Positions 62,432 to 64,000 of a stretch of 64,000 bases of DNA are shown here, one piece after another. The notes under the pieces were generated by a model, which saw nothing but the letters and a program-made list of their open reading frames with translations, was not told the origin of the DNA and made no database searches. The stretch comes from Luscinia megarhynchos. Lineage: Eukaryota; Chordata; Aves; Passeriformes; Turdidae. How positions within the stretch are numbered: position 1 is the stretch's first letter; each line of letters begins with the position of its first letter. The DNA lies in assembly GCA_034336665.1 (NCBI GenBank), contig JAPFBE010000002.1, forward strand, positions 10,925,906 to 10,989,905, written 5' to 3'. The position numbers were made by a program, and so were the translations under genes.

Positions 62432-63022
62432 GTCACTCCCAAACATTTGTACTATAAATTGCCACCAGATTTGTTGTCATTTGTTTATCTGAAAACAGAT
62501 TTATGCTCTTTTATTTGAAATCTGTAACATTTTGTTGCCCAAAAGAAGCACATTCAGAATAATATGCAAGATGACAACCATCTCTGCTGGTAATGCACTG
62601 TTAGAGTGGGTGTAGTACAAGACTGAGCATACTTAATATACACAGTGCCAGGGTTATTTGGAAGATCTTAGCCTAATTTATTTGACTAATAACACTATTA
62701 AGCAGCTAATAGGGCAATTTTAACCAAACTGAAATCTTCAGGTTATACAACTTACCTCAATTATCACCTCTGTCAGATGAGAAATTATTGATGGCTGCTT
62801 TGGACTAATCTCCTTGAAATCCATACTACACTTTATTACTGCTGTTTCTGCATATTCAAAATGCCCATCACTGCAAAGGGAAAATGTCATCAGCAAACTG
62901 AAGGCTTGACAGCAGGACTGAAAGGGATGCCTGCTAAAAGAAATTACAGTGATGGATACTTTAGCATAGCAGTGGCTGTTGAGGTGAGTATGTTGGACCA
63001 AGAGCAGTTGGTAAACTGATTT

Positions 63023-63172
63023 ATTTTCATTTTCATTTTCATTTTCATTTTCATTTTCATTTTCATTTTCATTTTCATTTTCATTTTCATTTTCATTTTC
63101 ATTTTCATTTTCATTTTCTTTATTTTCATTTTCATTTTCTTTATTTTCATTTTCATTTCCATTTTCGTTTTC
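63023..63172. repeat. (ATTTTC)n hexanucleotide array
   Basis: Sixteen perfect ATTTTC units (63023-63118) are followed by interrupted copies in which an extra TTT breaks the phase twice (near 63119 and 63140). At the right end are two point variants, ATTTCC and GTTTTC. The clean left and decaying right show directional purity, with the younger part on the left. The minus-strand frame of alternating Met-Lys is a translation artefact. The array is likely length-polymorphic. Confidence 0.97.
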
Positions 63173-64000
63173 TTTCAGAAGAAGTACTTTTCAAAATTTT
63201 TCTTTATGAAGACGCTAAACTCAGTTATAATTTTTTTCATTTGTACCTCCCTCTCTAAGAAAGTTATAACACTTTATGGATAGACTGATGAAGAAGAGAA
63301 TGAGTATTTTTACTCTTTGGAGTTATGTAAAACTTCTTGGGTAGCTGCAGCCAGCAGGTTTGCTAAAGGCAATTCACTGACAGAAATATTTTGATTTATG
63401 ATTTAGGTTTTTTTCATTTTAAATTGTATTGTTGTTTTATTTTATCTGCTTTCACCATTGGTCATTCCACTAGGCACTTGTACATCACTCTGTCCCCAAG
63501 ACTAAAAAACACAGTACAGCCAGGTACTATAGAAAATGTTTAGAAATGTCACATCCTCATTGTCTCTGTGCTTTTTATCCATCTGTGACTTCCCATCCAG
63601 GCTCACCTGGTACCTTACTTTTACCATGGTGTCTTCCCCTTCATGTTAGTTACCCAACTATTTAAAAGCATTTGTTCTAGCCAAATTCTGGCATTCTGCA
63701 GTTTTCATGATTCCTCCAAATATTTGACAGGCATATTTGAATTATGTACTGGGGAAGTGAATTGGGATGAGTCTCAAAACTATCAAACGACAGAAATTAG
63801 CACTTGAAAAAAAAATACATACATGCACATACACAAGTAAAATCCAGTGTCTAGTATCTTATATACAGCTAAAATATATTTCTTTATGACAAACATAGTT
63901 GTACTTAACTGCATACTTAAACATTATGAAGGAAATAATTGTCTTGACCTCTAGCAATGAACCATTGTGTTGAAATGTAGAGATTTACACCCTTGGCATT
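63173..64000. other. AT-rich noncoding DNA to window end
   Basis: Unique AT-rich sequence to the end of the window. No open frame of note, transposon or RNA gene was recognised. A short A9 run with TACATACATGCACATACAC follows at about 63806-63836. Confidence 0.7.

Larger units (their letters stand above)
59116..63022. other. AT-rich noncoding DNA, no gene seen
   Basis: Unique AT-rich DNA with open frames up to 87 codons and no recognisable protein. Contains a mixed TG/TA tract at 60.8 kb, a T-rich tract at 61.9-62.0 kb and a poly(A) run at 62.4 kb. No transposon was recognised. Confidence 0.7.

Noticed and set aside
62944..63162. Minus-strand frame of alternating Met-Lys
   Set aside because: Pure translation of the hexanucleotide array; hexamers keep one frame open regardless of coding function.
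1..64000. CRISPR array, operon or other prokaryotic system
   Set aside because: The DNA is vertebrate in character; no spaced direct-repeat array, no closely packed co-directional genes and no bacterial ribosome-binding context exist.

Overview
The window looks like vertebrate nuclear DNA, most likely from a bird. The evidence is four recognisable fragments of CR1 LINE retrotransposons, whose 3' ends carry the GGTTGGAAGGGACC-type sequence and remnants of the ATTCTRTGA terminal repeat. There are also very few transposons overall, no recognisable mammalian SINE or L1, an AT-rich and CpG-poor composition, and a short interstitial TTAGGG telomeric tract. Another CR1-bearing sauropsid (turtle or crocodilian) is not strictly excluded, but the sparse repeat content favours a bird. 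The exact species, chromosome and locus cannot be read from the sequence.

No protein-coding gene, exon, rRNA, tRNA or other RNA gene can be supported. Open frames are short (about 60-110 codons; the longest nominal one, at 17027-17560, opens on TTG rather than ATG). They are scattered on both strands and show no recognisable domains or splice-site chains. The window is best read as a gene desert or the interior of a very long intron.

Layout: 1-15 kb is unique AT-rich DNA with an (ATT)n microsatellite, an (AT)n tract and possible conserved noncoding blocks. A 5'-truncated CR1 on the + strand lies at about 15.1-15.5 kb. A GC-richer patch lies at 17.0-17.4 kb. From 18 to 30 kb the sequence is unique and AT-rich. 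From 30.8 to 32.3 kb there is a long pyrimidine-biased block of unknown origin. The interstitial telomeric repeat is at 33956-34118. From 34 to 47 kb the sequence is unique, with a 13-bp-stem hairpin at 36.8 kb and homeodomain-site-rich candidate regulatory DNA near 39.6-40.1 kb. At 47.8-49.4 kb two CR1 fragments sit tail to tail: a decayed internal reverse-transcriptase segment on + and a better preserved 3' segment on -. From 49 to 64 kb there is mostly unique DNA, A-rich tracts, a perfect 26-bp palindrome at 58.4 kb, a short CR1 3' end on - at 59.0 kb, and a (TTTTCA)n hexanucleotide array at 63.0-63.2 kb.

I found no credible new gene system. The features most worth a second look are the degenerate interstitial telomere, the perfect palindrome with its overlapping direct repeats, the CR1 tail-to-tail pair, the unexplained strand-asymmetric block at 30.8-32.3 kb, and several candidate regulatory blocks that need a cross-species alignment to judge.
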